Part shown: one piece after another, positions 9,046 to 19,807 of the stretch | How positions within the stretch are numbered: position 1 is the first letter of the stretch | How the letters are laid out: each line of letters begins with the position of its first letter | Assembly (NCBI GenBank): GCA_031253795.1 | Contig: JAIRVR010000017.1 | Location: 124,001 to 188,000 of the forward strand | DNA length: 64,000 nt | From: Burkholderiaceae bacterium | GTDB taxonomy: Bacteria; Pseudomonadota; Gammaproteobacteria; Burkholderiales; Burkholderiaceae_C | Direction of reading: 5' to 3' | Made by a program: the position numbers and the translations under genes | Notes under the pieces: model-generated | Told to the model about the DNA's origin: nothing | The model's database searches: none | The model's input: only the letters and a program-made list of their open reading frames with translations

Positions 9046-9671
9046 GCCACGGCCTCGCTGGGGCGGAAGTAGGCGGCGTTGTAGTTCTTGACTTCGCCGG
9101 TCTCGGGGTCGATGGCCACACGGCCGCTCAGCGTTTCCAGCGGCTGGCCGTAGAGATGGAAATGCAGCGTGGGCTGGTCGCCGACCACGGCGATGGCATG
9201 GATGTCGTCGGGCAGGAAGGCGATGGAGGCGCCGGGCTGCACGGTGAACTCCCGCGCCAGGTGGATCCGGGCGTGCGTGGGGTCGCTGCGGTCGTCGGTG
9301 CGCTCGTACAGGCGGTTGATCTCCTGGCCTTCGACGGCCACGATCACGGCCCACGTCGTATGGTTGTGCGGCGCCGTGGTCTTGCCGGGGTTGATGGAGT
9401 TCAGGTACAGGGCCAGGCCGGCGTCGCCGTCGGCCGGGTTGAGCCGGTAGCGCGTGGAGGCGCCCACGCCCTCGGTCTGGGCCGGTGGCGGGAAGTCGGT
9501 GCGGTTGAACAAGGCCTTGTCGGTGGCCAGTTGTTCCAGGCGTTCGGTGATGGCGGCCAGGGCCTTGCGGTCCGGGGCGCCGGCCTGCAGCAGTCGGCGG
9601 ACGTCGGCCAGGGCCGCGTCAACGGCCTGGCGGCGCCGGTCGGCGAGGGGGGAGGAGGAAGAGGTGGTCAT
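9042..9671 (-). CDS. Cysteine-dioxygenase/thiol-dioxygenase-like cupin
   Basis: 210 codons; APHNHTTWAVIVAVEGQEINRLYE and TLHFHLYGQPLETLSGRV, three-His iron-site pattern; ATGA overlap with the downstream lyase. Confidence 0.82.
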   Translation of the reverse strand: MTTSSSSPLADRRRQAVDAALADVRRLLQAGAPDRKALAAITERLEQLATDKALFNRTDFPPPAQTEGVGASTRYRLNPADGDAGLALYLNSINPGKTTAPHNHTTWAVIVAVEGQEINRLYERTDDRSDPTHARIHLAREFTVQPGASIAFLPDDIHAIAVVGDQPTLHFHLYGQPLETLSGRVAIDPETGEVKNYNAAYFRPSEAVA

Positions 9672-9705
9672 GGCGGGGTTCCTGGTGGGGTGGTTCCGGG
9701 ATGGT

Positions 9706-10561
<856 letters not shown>

Positions 10562-10575
<14 letters not shown>

Positions 10576-11383
10576 GGCGGTGCTCCAGGGCGCGCGTGGC
10601 GCGCGCAATGGGATAGCAATAGGCAAAGAAAAGCGCGAGCAGCGTGAAGTACACGAGGATGGTGAAGTCCGTGCGGGCCACGGTGTTGCTCGCGATCTGG
10701 GCGGTGTCCACCACGTCGTGCACGCCCACCAGGGAGGCCAGGGAGGTGCTCATGGTGATGCTGGCATACAGGTTCATCCAGGGCGGCAGCATGCGGCGCA
10801 CGCACTGGGGCAGGACGATGAGGCGGAAGATCTCGCTGCGGCGAAAGGCCAGGGACTGGGCGGCTTCCCACTGGGCGCTGGGAATGGACTGGATGGCGCC
10901 GCGGAAGATCTCGGCCACGTTGGCGCTGGTGGGCAGGGCCAGGCCCAGCACCACCTTGATCCAGTCGGGGAAGGGAAAGGTCCAGGACACCAGCTTCACC
11001 TCGAACGGAAACACATAGGTGGTGAAGTAGATGAGCACCAGGATGGGCGCATTGCGGAACAGCTGCACATACCAGCGCACGCCGATGCGCACGGCCGGTG
11101 CGGGCGACAGCGACAGGGCGCCCAGCACCAGGCCGACGGCCGTGCCCAGGGCCACGGCCAGCACGCTGATCTCGATGTTGACCCACAGGCCGCGCAGCAG
11201 GGCCGGCAGCCAGTTCCACAGGTGGACGAAGGCGGGCGGCGTGCTGCCGCTGGCGGTCCAGTAAAGGCACAGGGCCAGCAGGGCGGCCGCGCCGATCAGC
11301 CAGGGGCTGCGCGCGGCGCGCAGCAGGGCGGCGGGCGCCAGGCCCGCGGCGGGGCCGGGGTTCAGGGCGGCTTCATTGGCCAT
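10562..11383 (-). CDS. Polar amino acid ABC transporter permease (HisM/GltK type)
   Basis: LWVNIEISVLAVALGTAVGLVLGAL..., VQLFRNAPILVLIYF, EIFRGAIQSIPSAQWEAAQSLAF (EAA loop). Confidence 0.92.
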
Positions 11384-12122
11384 AGCCGGGCATCCTCAGT
11401 TGTTGTTCCAGCCACCGGCCTGCCAGGCTGACCAGCCAGGTCAGCAGGCCGAACCACAGCAGGATGAGCAGCAGCAGCTCCAGCACGTTGTCGCGCTGGG
11501 ACCAGATCATGATGGACTCGTAGGTCACGTCGCCCACGGCGATGGCCGAGGCGACGGCCGTCATCTTCACCAGGTCCACCAGGTTGTTGACCAGGGAGGG
11601 CAGGGCAAAACGCAGGGCCAGCGGCAACTGCACGCGCGCCAGCAGCTGGCGCTGGGAAAAGCCCAGGGAACGTGCGGCCTCCAGCGTGGTGGCGGGCACG
11701 GCCTCGATGCCGGCGCGCAGGGCCTCGGCGTGGAACACGCCCTTGTGCAGCGAGACCACGACCACCACCCAGACGAAGGGCGTCAGCGGGTTGTTTCCCG
11801 CGCCCCAGTCGCGCAACTGCTGGGTGATGAGCATGTTGAGCACGAGAAAGGCGCAGTACAGCTGGACCAGGGTGGGCGTGTTGCGCGTGACCTCGACGAA
11901 GGCGCGCGCGGGGGTGGCCAGCCAGGGGCGGCCGGATGTCATGGCCGCCGCCAGGGCCACGCCGGCGGCCAGGCTACCGGGAATGGTCAGCAGGGCCAGC
12001 TGCACGGTCACCCACATGCCGCGCACAAAGGCCTGGCGTTCGCCTGCGTCCAGCACGAAGGCGTCGTTCAGGCCCAGGCCCTTGAGGGCCTGCACGGCCT
12101 GGGGCAGAAAGGCTTCGCTCAT
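11373..12122 (-). CDS. Polar amino acid ABC transporter permease
   Basis: MSEAFLPQAVQALKGLG...EVTRNTPTLVQLYCAFLV...EALRAGIEAVPATTLEAARSLGFSQRQ. Confidence 0.92.
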   Translation of the reverse strand: MSEAFLPQAVQALKGLGLNDAFVLDAGERQAFVRGMWVTVQLALLTIPGSLAAGVALAAAMTSGRPWLATPARAFVEVTRNTPTLVQLYCAFLVLNMLITQQLRDWGAGNNPLTPFVWVVVVVSLHKGVFHAEALRAGIEAVPATTLEAARSLGFSQRQLLARVQLPLALRFALPSLVNNLVDLVKMTAVASAIAVGDVTYESIMIWSQRDNVLELLLLILLWFGLLTWLVSLAGRWLEQQLRMPGYGQ

Positions 12123-13375
12123 GCGGTGCTCTCCGCCTCGGCCAGGGGCCGGGGGCTGGGTGCGCGCAGCGCGGCCACGGCGCGCGCGATGCGGGCCGTG
12201 GCATCGGCCAGTACCCCGTCGCTGGTGGCGGTCGAAATGCGGAAGTAGGGCGACAGACCGTAGGAGGCGCCATCCACGGCGGCCACGCCCTCGGATTCGA
12301 GCAGCCACTCGACCAGGTCGGCCTCGGAGGCGATCGCCCGGCCATCGGGCCGCAGGTGGCCGAGCAGGCCGCCGCAGTGCACGAAGGCGAAGAAGGACCC
12401 CCCGGGCGGCAGCAGGCGCAGGCCGGGCACGGTGTTGATGGCCTCGGTGACCAGCCGCGCGCGGCGCGCATAGGCGGCGCGCGCCGTCTGCACGAAGGAC
12501 TGGTCGGCCGAGTCCAGCGCCGCCGTGGCCGCGGCCTGGCCCACGGAGTTGGGGCCGGACGAGGCCTGGGACTGGACCACGGCCATGGCCTGGACCAGGG
12601 CCGCGGGACCGGCGCCCCAGCCTATGCGCCAGCCCGTCATGGCATAGGTCTTGGACACGCCGTTGACCAGCAGGCTGCGCTCGCGCAGGTCGGGTGCCAC
12701 GGCCAGCCAGTGCGCGGGTGCCTCGGGCGTGAACCAGATGTGCTCGTAGAGCTCGTCCAGCAGCACCCAGACCTGGGGATGGCGGCGCAGCACGGCGGCC
12801 AGTGCCGCGAGTTCCTCGCGGCCATAGACGGCGCCCGAGGGATTGCCCGGGGTGTTGAGCACCAGCCAGCGCGTTCGCGGGGTGATGGCGGCCTCCAGCG
12901 CCTCGGGCCCGAGCTTGAAGCCCTGGTCCTGGCCCACGGGCACGATGACGGGCGTGCCGTCATTGATGCGCACGATGTCGGGAAAGGATGGCCAATAGGG
13001 CGCGGGCACGATGACCTCGTCGCCCGCATCCAGCGTGGCGGCCAGGGCGTTGTAGATGACCTGCTTGCCGCCGTTGCTGACGATGATCTGGTCCGTGCCG
13101 TAGGCCAGTGCATGCTCGCGCTGGTACTTGGCGGCGATGGCGCGGCGCAGCACGGCCGTGCCCTGGGTGGGTGTGTACCGGGTCTCGCCGCGCGCCATGG
13201 CGGCGATGGCGGCCTGCCGTATGGGCTCGGGCGTGTCGAAGTCAGGCTCGCCCGTGGTCAGCGCGATGATGTCGCGGCCCTGGGCGGCCAGGGCCGCGGC
13301 GCGTGCGCTGGCCGCCGCGTTGGCCGACAGCCTGGCGCGCTGCACGCGCCGCGAAAGATTCAGGGAAATGCTCAT
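12119..13375 (-). CDS. Class I/II PLP-dependent aminotransferase
   Basis: MSISLNLSRRVQRARLSANAAASARAAALAAQGRDIIALTTGEPDFDTPEPIRQAA...VNGVSKTYAMTGWRIGWGAGP. Confidence 0.92.
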   Translation of the reverse strand: MSISLNLSRRVQRARLSANAAASARAAALAAQGRDIIALTTGEPDFDTPEPIRQAAIAAMARGETRYTPTQGTAVLRRAIAAKYQREHALAYGTDQIIVSNGGKQVIYNALAATLDAGDEVIVPAPYWPSFPDIVRINDGTPVIVPVGQDQGFKLGPEALEAAITPRTRWLVLNTPGNPSGAVYGREELAALAAVLRRHPQVWVLLDELYEHIWFTPEAPAHWLAVAPDLRERSLLVNGVSKTYAMTGWRIGWGAGPAALVQAMAVVQSQASSGPNSVGQAAATAALDSADQSFVQTARAAYARRARLVTEAINTVPGLRLLPPGGSFFAFVHCGGLLGHLRPDGRAIASEADLVEWLLESEGVAAVDGASYGLSPYFRISTATSDGVLADATARIARAVAALRAPSPRPLAEAESTA

Positions 13376-14829
13376 GTCGTGGGGCCTTGTTCTGGGAGCA
13401 GGGGCCGGGGCTGGTCCAGCACCTTGCCGGGGTTGAGCAGGCCCAGCGGATCGAAGGCCTGCTTGAGGCGGCGCATCAGCGCCAGCTCCACGCCGCTCTT
13501 GTAGCGCGGCAGCAGGTCGCGCTTGGTCTGGCCCACGCCGTGCTCGGCACTGATGGAGCCGCCATGGGCGTGCACGCTGTCGTGAACCAGGGCGTGGATG
13601 GCGTCTTCCTGCTCGAACAGCCGTGCCACGGGGCCGTCCGGCGCATGCGAGACGTTGTAGTGCAGGTTGCCGTCGCCCAGGTGGCCGAAGGCCACGGGCC
13701 GCACGCCGGGAAAGTGTGCCTGCAGCGCGCCAGCCGTGGCCGACAGGAAGTCGGGAATGCGCGAAATCGGCACCGAGATGTCGTGCTTGACGTTGCCGCC
13801 GTCGCGCCGCTGGGCCTCGCCCAGGGCCTGGTCGCGCAGGCGCCACAGGGCCTGGCTTTGCTGCAGGCTTTCGGCGATGGCGGCGTCGCTGACCAGGCCG
13901 TCCTCGAAGGCCTGGCCGACCACGGACTCGAAGCGCTGGCGCGCATGCTCCTCGCCTTCGCTGTCGGATAGCTCGACCAGGGCATACCAGGGCGCCTTGA
14001 GCGCGAGCGGCAGGGGCTGCTCCGGCACATGGCGGTCGATCAGGCCCAGGGCCGTGTCGGACAGCAGTTCGAAGGCCGTGAGGCTGGCGCCGAAGCCCGC
14101 GCGCGCCTGGCCCAGGAAGGCCACGGCATCGCATATGCAGCCGAAGGCCAGCAGGGCCGTGTGCTGGGCGCGCGGCAGCGGGTACAGCTTGAGCGTGGCC
14201 GCCGTGATGATGCCCAGCGTGCCTTCGCTGCCCACATACAGGTCGCGCAGCGCGTAGCCGGTATTGTCCTTGCGCAGTCCGCGCAGGCCGTCCCAGATCT
14301 CGCCTTCGGCGGTGACCACCTCCAGGCCCAGCACCAGTTCGCGCGCATTGCCGTAGCGCAGCACCTGGGTGCCGCCGGCATTGGTGGACAGGTTGCCGCC
14401 TATGGTGCAGCTGCCTTCCGAGCCCAGGCTCAGCGGGAACAGCCGGCCGGCATCGCGCGCGGCCTGCTGCACCTGGGCCAGTACGGCGCCGGCCTCCACG
14501 GTCAGCGTGTCGTTGTCGGTGTCGATGCTGCGTATGCGCTGCAGCCGGCCCAGCGACAGCAGCACGGCGCGGCCCGAGCCGTCAGGCGTGGCGCCGCCCA
14601 TGAGGCCGGTGTTGCCGCCCTGGGGCACGATGGGCGTTCCATGGGCACGGCACAGGCGCACGACCTGGGCCACCTGGCCGGTGTCGGCCGGCCGCACCAC
14701 GGCCAGGGCCTGGCCGGTGAGGCGGCGGTGCTGGTCGGTCAGGTAGCCGGCCGCATCCGCGCCCGTCAGCACATGGGCCTCGCCCAGGGCCTGGCGCAGG
14801 CCGGCGAGCAGATCGGAGGCGGTGCTCAT
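13372..14829 (-). CDS. FAD-binding oxidoreductase, GlcD/D-2-hydroxyglutarate dehydrogenase family
   Basis: PQGGNTGLMGGATPDGSGRAVLLSLGRL...SLGSEGSCTIGGNLSTNAGGTQVLRYGNARELVLG...HGVGQTKRDLL. Confidence 0.9.
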   Translation of the reverse strand: MSTASDLLAGLRQALGEAHVLTGADAAGYLTDQHRRLTGQALAVVRPADTGQVAQVVRLCRAHGTPIVPQGGNTGLMGGATPDGSGRAVLLSLGRLQRIRSIDTDNDTLTVEAGAVLAQVQQAARDAGRLFPLSLGSEGSCTIGGNLSTNAGGTQVLRYGNARELVLGLEVVTAEGEIWDGLRGLRKDNTGYALRDLYVGSEGTLGIITAATLKLYPLPRAQHTALLAFGCICDAVAFLGQARAGFGASLTAFELLSDTALGLIDRHVPEQPLPLALKAPWYALVELSDSEGEEHARQRFESVVGQAFEDGLVSDAAIAESLQQSQALWRLRDQALGEAQRRDGGNVKHDISVPISRIPDFLSATAGALQAHFPGVRPVAFGHLGDGNLHYNVSHAPDGPVARLFEQEDAIHALVHDSVHAHGGSISAEHGVGQTKRDLLPRYKSGVELALMRRLKQAFDPLGLLNPGKVLDQPRPLLPEQGPTT

Positions 14830-15656
14830 GCGGGGGCCTTCCTGAATTTCTCGTGCAGCTCGTGCAGCAGCGGCGTGGGTGTCATGCCATTGCGCTTTTC
14901 CACCTCGATCAGCCAGCCCTTGCGGTGCCAGTCCTGGACGATGCGGTCGATGGCGGACTCGGTGTCGGATTCGCCCTTGCGCAGCCAGATCACCGAAGGC
15001 GAGGGGATGATGTCCGAGGGCGAGGCGATGGCATAGTCCTTCCACTCGGGGTTGCCGGCCACCAGCTCGCGCAGCGTGGGGCTGACGTGGACGGCGGCCG
15101 CGCAGTTGCCGCCCTTGAGGGCCAGCAGGGATTCGGGCTGGCCGCGGAAGGCCTTGATCTGGGCGCCATACTGCTCGGCCAGGGGCCTGGTGAAATTGCT
15201 GCCCTGGGACACGCAGACGGGCTTGCCGCGCAGGTCTTCCCACCGGGCGATGCCGCTGCCCTTCTTGGCGATGGCGGCGCCGCCCACTTCCTCGAAGGGC
15301 GTGGGCACGAAGGACAGGATTTCGCTGCGCTCCTGGGTCCACTGCATGTTGGCGATCAGGATGTCCACCTTGCCCTGCTGCAGGAACTGCACGCGGTTGG
15401 AGGGCTGGACCTGCACGGTCTCCAGGCCCACGCCCAGGCCCTTGGCCACGCCTTCGGACAGCTGCACGTTGTAGCCCACGTGCTTTTGCGTCACGGGGTC
15501 GATGGTGCCGAAGGGCGGACCAGAGAGCATGACGCCGACCACGATCTTGCCGCCCTGGCGGATCCTGTCCAGCGTGGCATCGGCATGTGCCGGCAGGGCG
15601 GAAATGGCGAAGAGCGCGGCCAGCGCGGCGGCGCAATGGGCGTTGCGCGGCTTCAT
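14826..15656 (-). CDS. ABC transporter substrate-binding protein, SBP family 3 (copy 1)
   Basis: Signal peptide; DATLDRIRQGGKIVVGVMLSGPPFGTIDPVTQKHVGYNVQLSEGVAKGLGV...; ATGA overlap with FAD oxidoreductase. Confidence 0.92.
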   Translation of the reverse strand: MKPRNAHCAAALAALFAISALPAHADATLDRIRQGGKIVVGVMLSGPPFGTIDPVTQKHVGYNVQLSEGVAKGLGVGLETVQVQPSNRVQFLQQGKVDILIANMQWTQERSEILSFVPTPFEEVGGAAIAKKGSGIARWEDLRGKPVCVSQGSNFTRPLAEQYGAQIKAFRGQPESLLALKGGNCAAAVHVSPTLRELVAGNPEWKDYAIASPSDIIPSPSVIWLRKGESDTESAIDRIVQDWHRKGWLIEVEKRNGMTPTPLLHELHEKFRKAPA

Positions 15657-16543
15657 GGCTTCTTCCCTTCGGCGGCCTGGGCTTCGGCGAAGACCGCGAA
15701 ATCGTTGGGCGCGCGGTCGAACTGGCCCTTGAGCGCACGCTGGTGGCGCTCGGCGATCCAGGTGTCGGGCACGCCGCTGGCGCGCGCCACCTTCAGCAGA
15801 AAGCCCGAGCGGTGCCAGTCCTGTATGGCCTTGTCCACGAAGGCCTGGGTGTCGGCCTCGCCGCGGCGCGTCCAGACCACGGTGGGCGAGGGAATGAGCT
15901 GGTCCTGGGTGCCCAGCTCGAAGTCCTTCCACTCGGCGGCGTTGGGGCCGGTGAGCTTTTCGTAGAGCGCGGGCTGGATGTGGACCGAGGCCGCGCAGGT
16001 GCCGCCCTTGAGGGCCAGCAGCGATTCGGGAATACCGCGCAGGCCCTTGACCACGGCACCATAGGACTCGGCCAGGGGCTTGGCGAAGTTGCTGCCCTGG
16101 GACACGCAGGCCACCTTGCCGCGCAGGTCTTCCCAGCGCTTGATGCCGCTGGCCTTGGCGACCAGGGCGCCGCCGCCGATCAGGTCGTAGGGGGTGGGCG
16201 CGAAGGACAGGATTTCGCTGCGCTCCTGGGTCCACTGGATGTTGGCGATCAGCAGGTCCACCTTGCCGCTTTGCAGGAACTGCACGCGCGTGGAGGCCGT
16301 GACGGGCACGGTCTCCAGCGTCACGCCCAGGCGGCGGGCGATGTCGGCGGCCAGCTCGGTCTGGTAGCCGCCGGTCTTGCCCGTGGCGGGGTCGAGCACG
16401 CCGAAGGGCGGGCTGGCGCCGTCGATGCCGACGGCCAGCTTGCCGCGCTGGCGGATCTTGTCGAGCGTGGCGTCGGCATGGGCAGCGCCCGCGCCCAGCA
16501 CCAGGGCCAGGGCGGCGGCGAAGGGGGAGAGAAGTCGGGACAT
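15653..16543 (-). CDS. ABC transporter substrate-binding protein, SBP family 3 (copy 2)
   Basis: DATLDKIRQRGKLAVGIDGASPPFGVLDPATGKTGGYQTELAADIARRLGVTLETVPV; start could instead be 16555. Confidence 0.9.
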   Translation of the reverse strand: MSRLLSPFAAALALVLGAGAAHADATLDKIRQRGKLAVGIDGASPPFGVLDPATGKTGGYQTELAADIARRLGVTLETVPVTASTRVQFLQSGKVDLLIANIQWTQERSEILSFAPTPYDLIGGGALVAKASGIKRWEDLRGKVACVSQGSNFAKPLAESYGAVVKGLRGIPESLLALKGGTCAASVHIQPALYEKLTGPNAAEWKDFELGTQDQLIPSPTVVWTRRGEADTQAFVDKAIQDWHRSGFLLKVARASGVPDTWIAERHQRALKGQFDRAPNDFAVFAEAQAAEGKKP

Positions 16544-16641
16544 GGGGGAATCCATCGGGGAACAGTCGGCCCGGCCCCGTCCTGCGGGGCCTGGGCCATG
16601 GTGGGGGGTGGTGGTGGTGGTGGCGGGCCCGGCGGCGGGCG

Positions 16642-17496
16642 TCAGCCGGCGGTCTTGAAGCGGGCCTGCAGCTCGGGCAGCAGGGGGTTGGCGGGCGCGA
16701 TGCCCACGCGTTTTTCCGTGGCGATCAGCCAGCCCGTGCGGTGCCAGTCCTGCACCACCTTGTCCACGGCGGCGATGGTGTCGGCCTCGCCCTTGCGGGT
16801 CCAGACCACGGACAGGGCCGGCAGCACCTCGGTGGCGATGGGCGCCGTGTACTGGGCCCATTCGGGGTTGCTGCGCAGCAGGGGGTAGATCAGGGTGCCG
16901 TCGTGCACGGCGGCCACGCAGTTGCCGCCCTTGAGGGCCAGCAGGGAGTCCGAGGAGCTCTTGTAGCCATGGACCTGGGCGCCGTAGTCGTTGGCCAGGG
17001 GCTTGGCGAAGCTGCTGCCCTGGGACACGCAGACCGGCTTGCCGCGCAGGTCTTCCCACTTGGTGATGCCGCTGTCCTTGCGCACGGCGGCCGCGCCGCC
17101 CACGCGGTAGAAGGGCGTGGGCGCGTAGCCCAGGGTCTCGGCGCGGTCGGGGTTGAGTTCCATGGAGGCGATCAGCAGATCGACCTTGCCGGCCTGCAGG
17201 AACTGCACGCGGGTGGCGGTCTGCACCTGGACCAGCTCGGCTTCCACGCCCAGGCCCTTGGCCAGGGCGCGGGCCAGCTCGGGGTTCCAGCCGATCAGCT
17301 GCTGGCTGGCGGGATCGATGGAGCCGAAGGGCCCGCCATTGACCAGCACGCCGATGGTGACCTTGCCGCGCTGCCTGATCTTGTCCAGCGTGCCGTCGGC
17401 ATGGGCGCCGGCGCTGGCCAGGGTGAGGGCCACGCCCAGGGCGGCCAGAAGAGGGGAAACCGGGGGACGGCGAAGGGAAGTGGACAAAGGCAGCAT
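16642..17496 (-). CDS. ABC transporter substrate-binding protein, SBP family 3 (copy 3)
   Basis: DGTLDKIRQRGKVTIGVLVNGGPFGSIDPASQQLIGWNPELARALAKGLGVEAELVQV. Confidence 0.92.
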   Translation of the reverse strand: MLPLSTSLRRPPVSPLLAALGVALTLASAGAHADGTLDKIRQRGKVTIGVLVNGGPFGSIDPASQQLIGWNPELARALAKGLGVEAELVQVQTATRVQFLQAGKVDLLIASMELNPDRAETLGYAPTPFYRVGGAAAVRKDSGITKWEDLRGKPVCVSQGSSFAKPLANDYGAQVHGYKSSSDSLLALKGGNCVAAVHDGTLIYPLLRSNPEWAQYTAPIATEVLPALSVVWTRKGEADTIAAVDKVVQDWHRTGWLIATEKRVGIAPANPLLPELQARFKTAG

Positions 17497-17583
17497 GGCG
17501 GAGTCTCGGGACCAGGGGAAGATGGGTATGCCGCCATCTTCGAATGGCCCCGGTGGCGCGGCAACAAAGCTTTCAGAACATGT

Positions 17584-19239
17584 TTATGCGCTTTGCTTCG
17601 CTGCACCAGCCCGGGGCACGCCTTCGCCGCCTGCCGTGGGGGCGAAGGCCGGCGCCGGCGCCAGCGGGGGCGCGCCGGCCGGCAGGCGAAAGGCTGCCAG
17701 CTCGTCGGGCGCGCACTGGGCGATCAGGCCGGTTTCCCATGCCAGGTAGCGGCGCGCGGCGTCCAGGTTGCCCTCGTGGCGGTCGTGGACGAAGAACAGG
17801 TAGTCGATGGACCGGGCGTCGCTGGGCGATTGCGGCGAGCCTTCCTCGGCCAGCCCGGCGGCGCTCCAGTCCTGGCCACGGGTCCAGAACAGGGCCGTGT
17901 GTCCTGGCAGCTCGCTGGCGGCCAGGGCGGCGGTTTCCACGTCGGGTGCCACCAGCAGCAGGGTCTGTGCCGGCTCCAGGTCGGCCAGATCGCCGGCCAG
18001 GTGCGGACGCAGCGACCAGCGCGCCCCGGCCGCATGGCGCTGGCGGAACTCCTGCGAGGGGCGCAGGTCCACGATGGCCGGCCTGTGGGTGGCGACCCAA
18101 TCCGCCAGGGCCTGGGGCGGAATCTGCCCGGGCGGCGCCAGCGGCAGGGCGGATGCCGCATCCGGCAGGCGCAGGGCGGCGTGGATGCCGCCGGTCACGG
18201 TGGCGGCCTCATGGCCCAGCAGGCGCAGCCAGCCCGCCACCACGGGCGCGCGCACGGCCTCGGCGTCCAGCACCAGGATGCGCGCGCGGCGCACGCCCAC
18301 GGTCTGGTCGGTGGCCTGCAGCAACTGTCCGCCCGGCGCGTGCAGGGCGCCGGCCAGGGTGCCGGCCACGAATTCCTCGGCGCTGCGGATGTCCAGCACA
18401 TAGGTGGTGCGCGCGCCGTCGTCGATCCAGGCCTGGGCCTGTGCCGGTTCCAGCGCGGGAGCGCCGCTGTCGCGGGCAAAGCGCGCGGCGCGCTCGCGGT
18501 CCTGGTCGCTGGCGGCATCGGGCCCCTGGTGGCGGCGCGTGCTGCCGTGTTCGAGCTGCAGGCCGGCCAGAGCCCAGCCCTGGGTGCCGTTTTCCAGGGC
18601 CAGTACGGGGTTGGGAATGCCCAGGCTGCGCAGGATCTGGGCACCGATGATGGAGCGCGTGCGGCCCGCGCAGTGGATGACGATGGGGGTTTGCGGGTCC
18701 GGCGCCAGGGCGCTCCAGCGCAGGGCCAGCTCGCCATTGGGCAGGGAGATGGCGCCCGGGATGGCCATCTTGCGGTGTTCGGCGAAGGTGCGTCCGTCCA
18801 GCAGCACCAGGGGCTCGCCGCGTGCCTGGCGCTGGCGCAGCTCATGGGCGCTGATATGCGGCGTGCCGTAGGCCTGCTCGACCAGCTCGCCAAAGGTCTT
18901 GGACGGCAGGTTCACGCCCTGGAACAGGGTGTGGCCCGCAGCCGCCCACGCCGGCGCGCCGCCGTCCAGCAGGTGCAGATGGGTGTAGCCCAGGGCCTGC
19001 AGGCGCGCGGCGGCGCGCGCGGCCACGCCGTCGCCATCGTCCAGCAGCACGGTGCGCGTGCCGCGGCGCGGCACCAGCCGCGGCACATCGAGTTCGAGCC
19101 GGCTGTAGGGCGCGGGGATGGCGAAGAAGGGGTGGCCTTCGCCGAACTGGCCGGCCTCGCGGACGTCGAGCAGGGCGATTTCGGCACCGTCATTGAGCCA
19201 CTGGCGCAGCGCGGCGGGGGTCAGGGTGGGAAGGGGCAT
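17584..19239 (-). CDS. Four-domain rhodanese-like protein, paralogue of 5546-7759 without cupin
   Basis: MPLPTLTPAALRQWLNDGAEIALLDVREAGQF...LVPRRGTRTVLLDDGDG...TPIVIHCAGRTRSIIGAQILRSLGIPNPVLALENGTQGW; aligns to domains 1-4 of the 737-aa protein. Confidence 0.88.
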   Translation of the reverse strand: MPLPTLTPAALRQWLNDGAEIALLDVREAGQFGEGHPFFAIPAPYSRLELDVPRLVPRRGTRTVLLDDGDGVAARAAARLQALGYTHLHLLDGGAPAWAAAGHTLFQGVNLPSKTFGELVEQAYGTPHISAHELRQRQARGEPLVLLDGRTFAEHRKMAIPGAISLPNGELALRWSALAPDPQTPIVIHCAGRTRSIIGAQILRSLGIPNPVLALENGTQGWALAGLQLEHGSTRRHQGPDAASDQDRERAARFARDSGAPALEPAQAQAWIDDGARTTYVLDIRSAEEFVAGTLAGALHAPGGQLLQATDQTVGVRRARILVLDAEAVRAPVVAGWLRLLGHEAATVTGGIHAALRLPDAASALPLAPPGQIPPQALADWVATHRPAIVDLRPSQEFRQRHAAGARWSLRPHLAGDLADLEPAQTLLLVAPDVETAALAASELPGHTALFWTRGQDWSAAGLAEEGSPQSPSDARSIDYLFFVHDRHEGNLDAARRYLAWETGLIAQCAPDELAAFRLPAGAPPLAPAPAFAPTAGGEGVPRAGAAKQSA

Positions 19240-19396
19240 GGGATTCGGGGAAGGGAACAAACCTGCCACCATAGGCGTGGTGCGCCGCCCTGGCTTAGAA
19301 CATGTGGGCGCATGCTGCTGCACACCGGGTTCTTGCGCCCGCGTGCATTGATGGTGTAATCGCGACGGTCCAGCCCGTGTCCCTGGTGCCCACTCC

Positions 19397-19807
19397 ATGA
19401 ACCACGCCCTTTTGTCCCTTGCCCCCGCGGCCTGTGCTTCCCTGTTGCTGTACGGCTCCGTGGCCATGGCGGCCAATCCCACCAGCTCCGGCAGCTGCGA
19501 GGACGGCGCCGCGAACATGGCCGACGTGCGCGCCTGCCTGTCCGAGCGCAACAAGAACCAGGTCAAGGAGGCCTATGCCGCCCTGTCCGTCAAGATCAAG
19601 GCGCGCATGCCCCAGGCATCGGCGGCGCTGGAGGAATCGCAGCGGAACTGGGTGCTGTTCGCGCGCAACTCCTGCGACTTCTATGCCGAATTCAATGCCG
19701 AGTCCATGCTGCGCGAGGACGCGCGCAGCAATTGCTGGACCGACTTCACGCGCGCGCGCACCAAGGTGCTCAAGGCCTGGGAAATGCAGCTGGACAAGCG
19801 GCCCTAA
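19397..19807 (+). CDS. LprI-like (DUF1311) secreted protein
   Basis: Signal peptide; ADVRACLSERNKNQVKEAYAALSVKIKARMPQASAALEESQRNWVLFARNSCDFYAE. Confidence 0.72.
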   Translation: MNHALLSLAPAACASLLLYGSVAMAANPTSSGSCEDGAANMADVRACLSERNKNQVKEAYAALSVKIKARMPQASAALEESQRNWVLFARNSCDFYAEFNAESMLREDARSNCWTDFTRARTKVLKAWEMQLDKRP

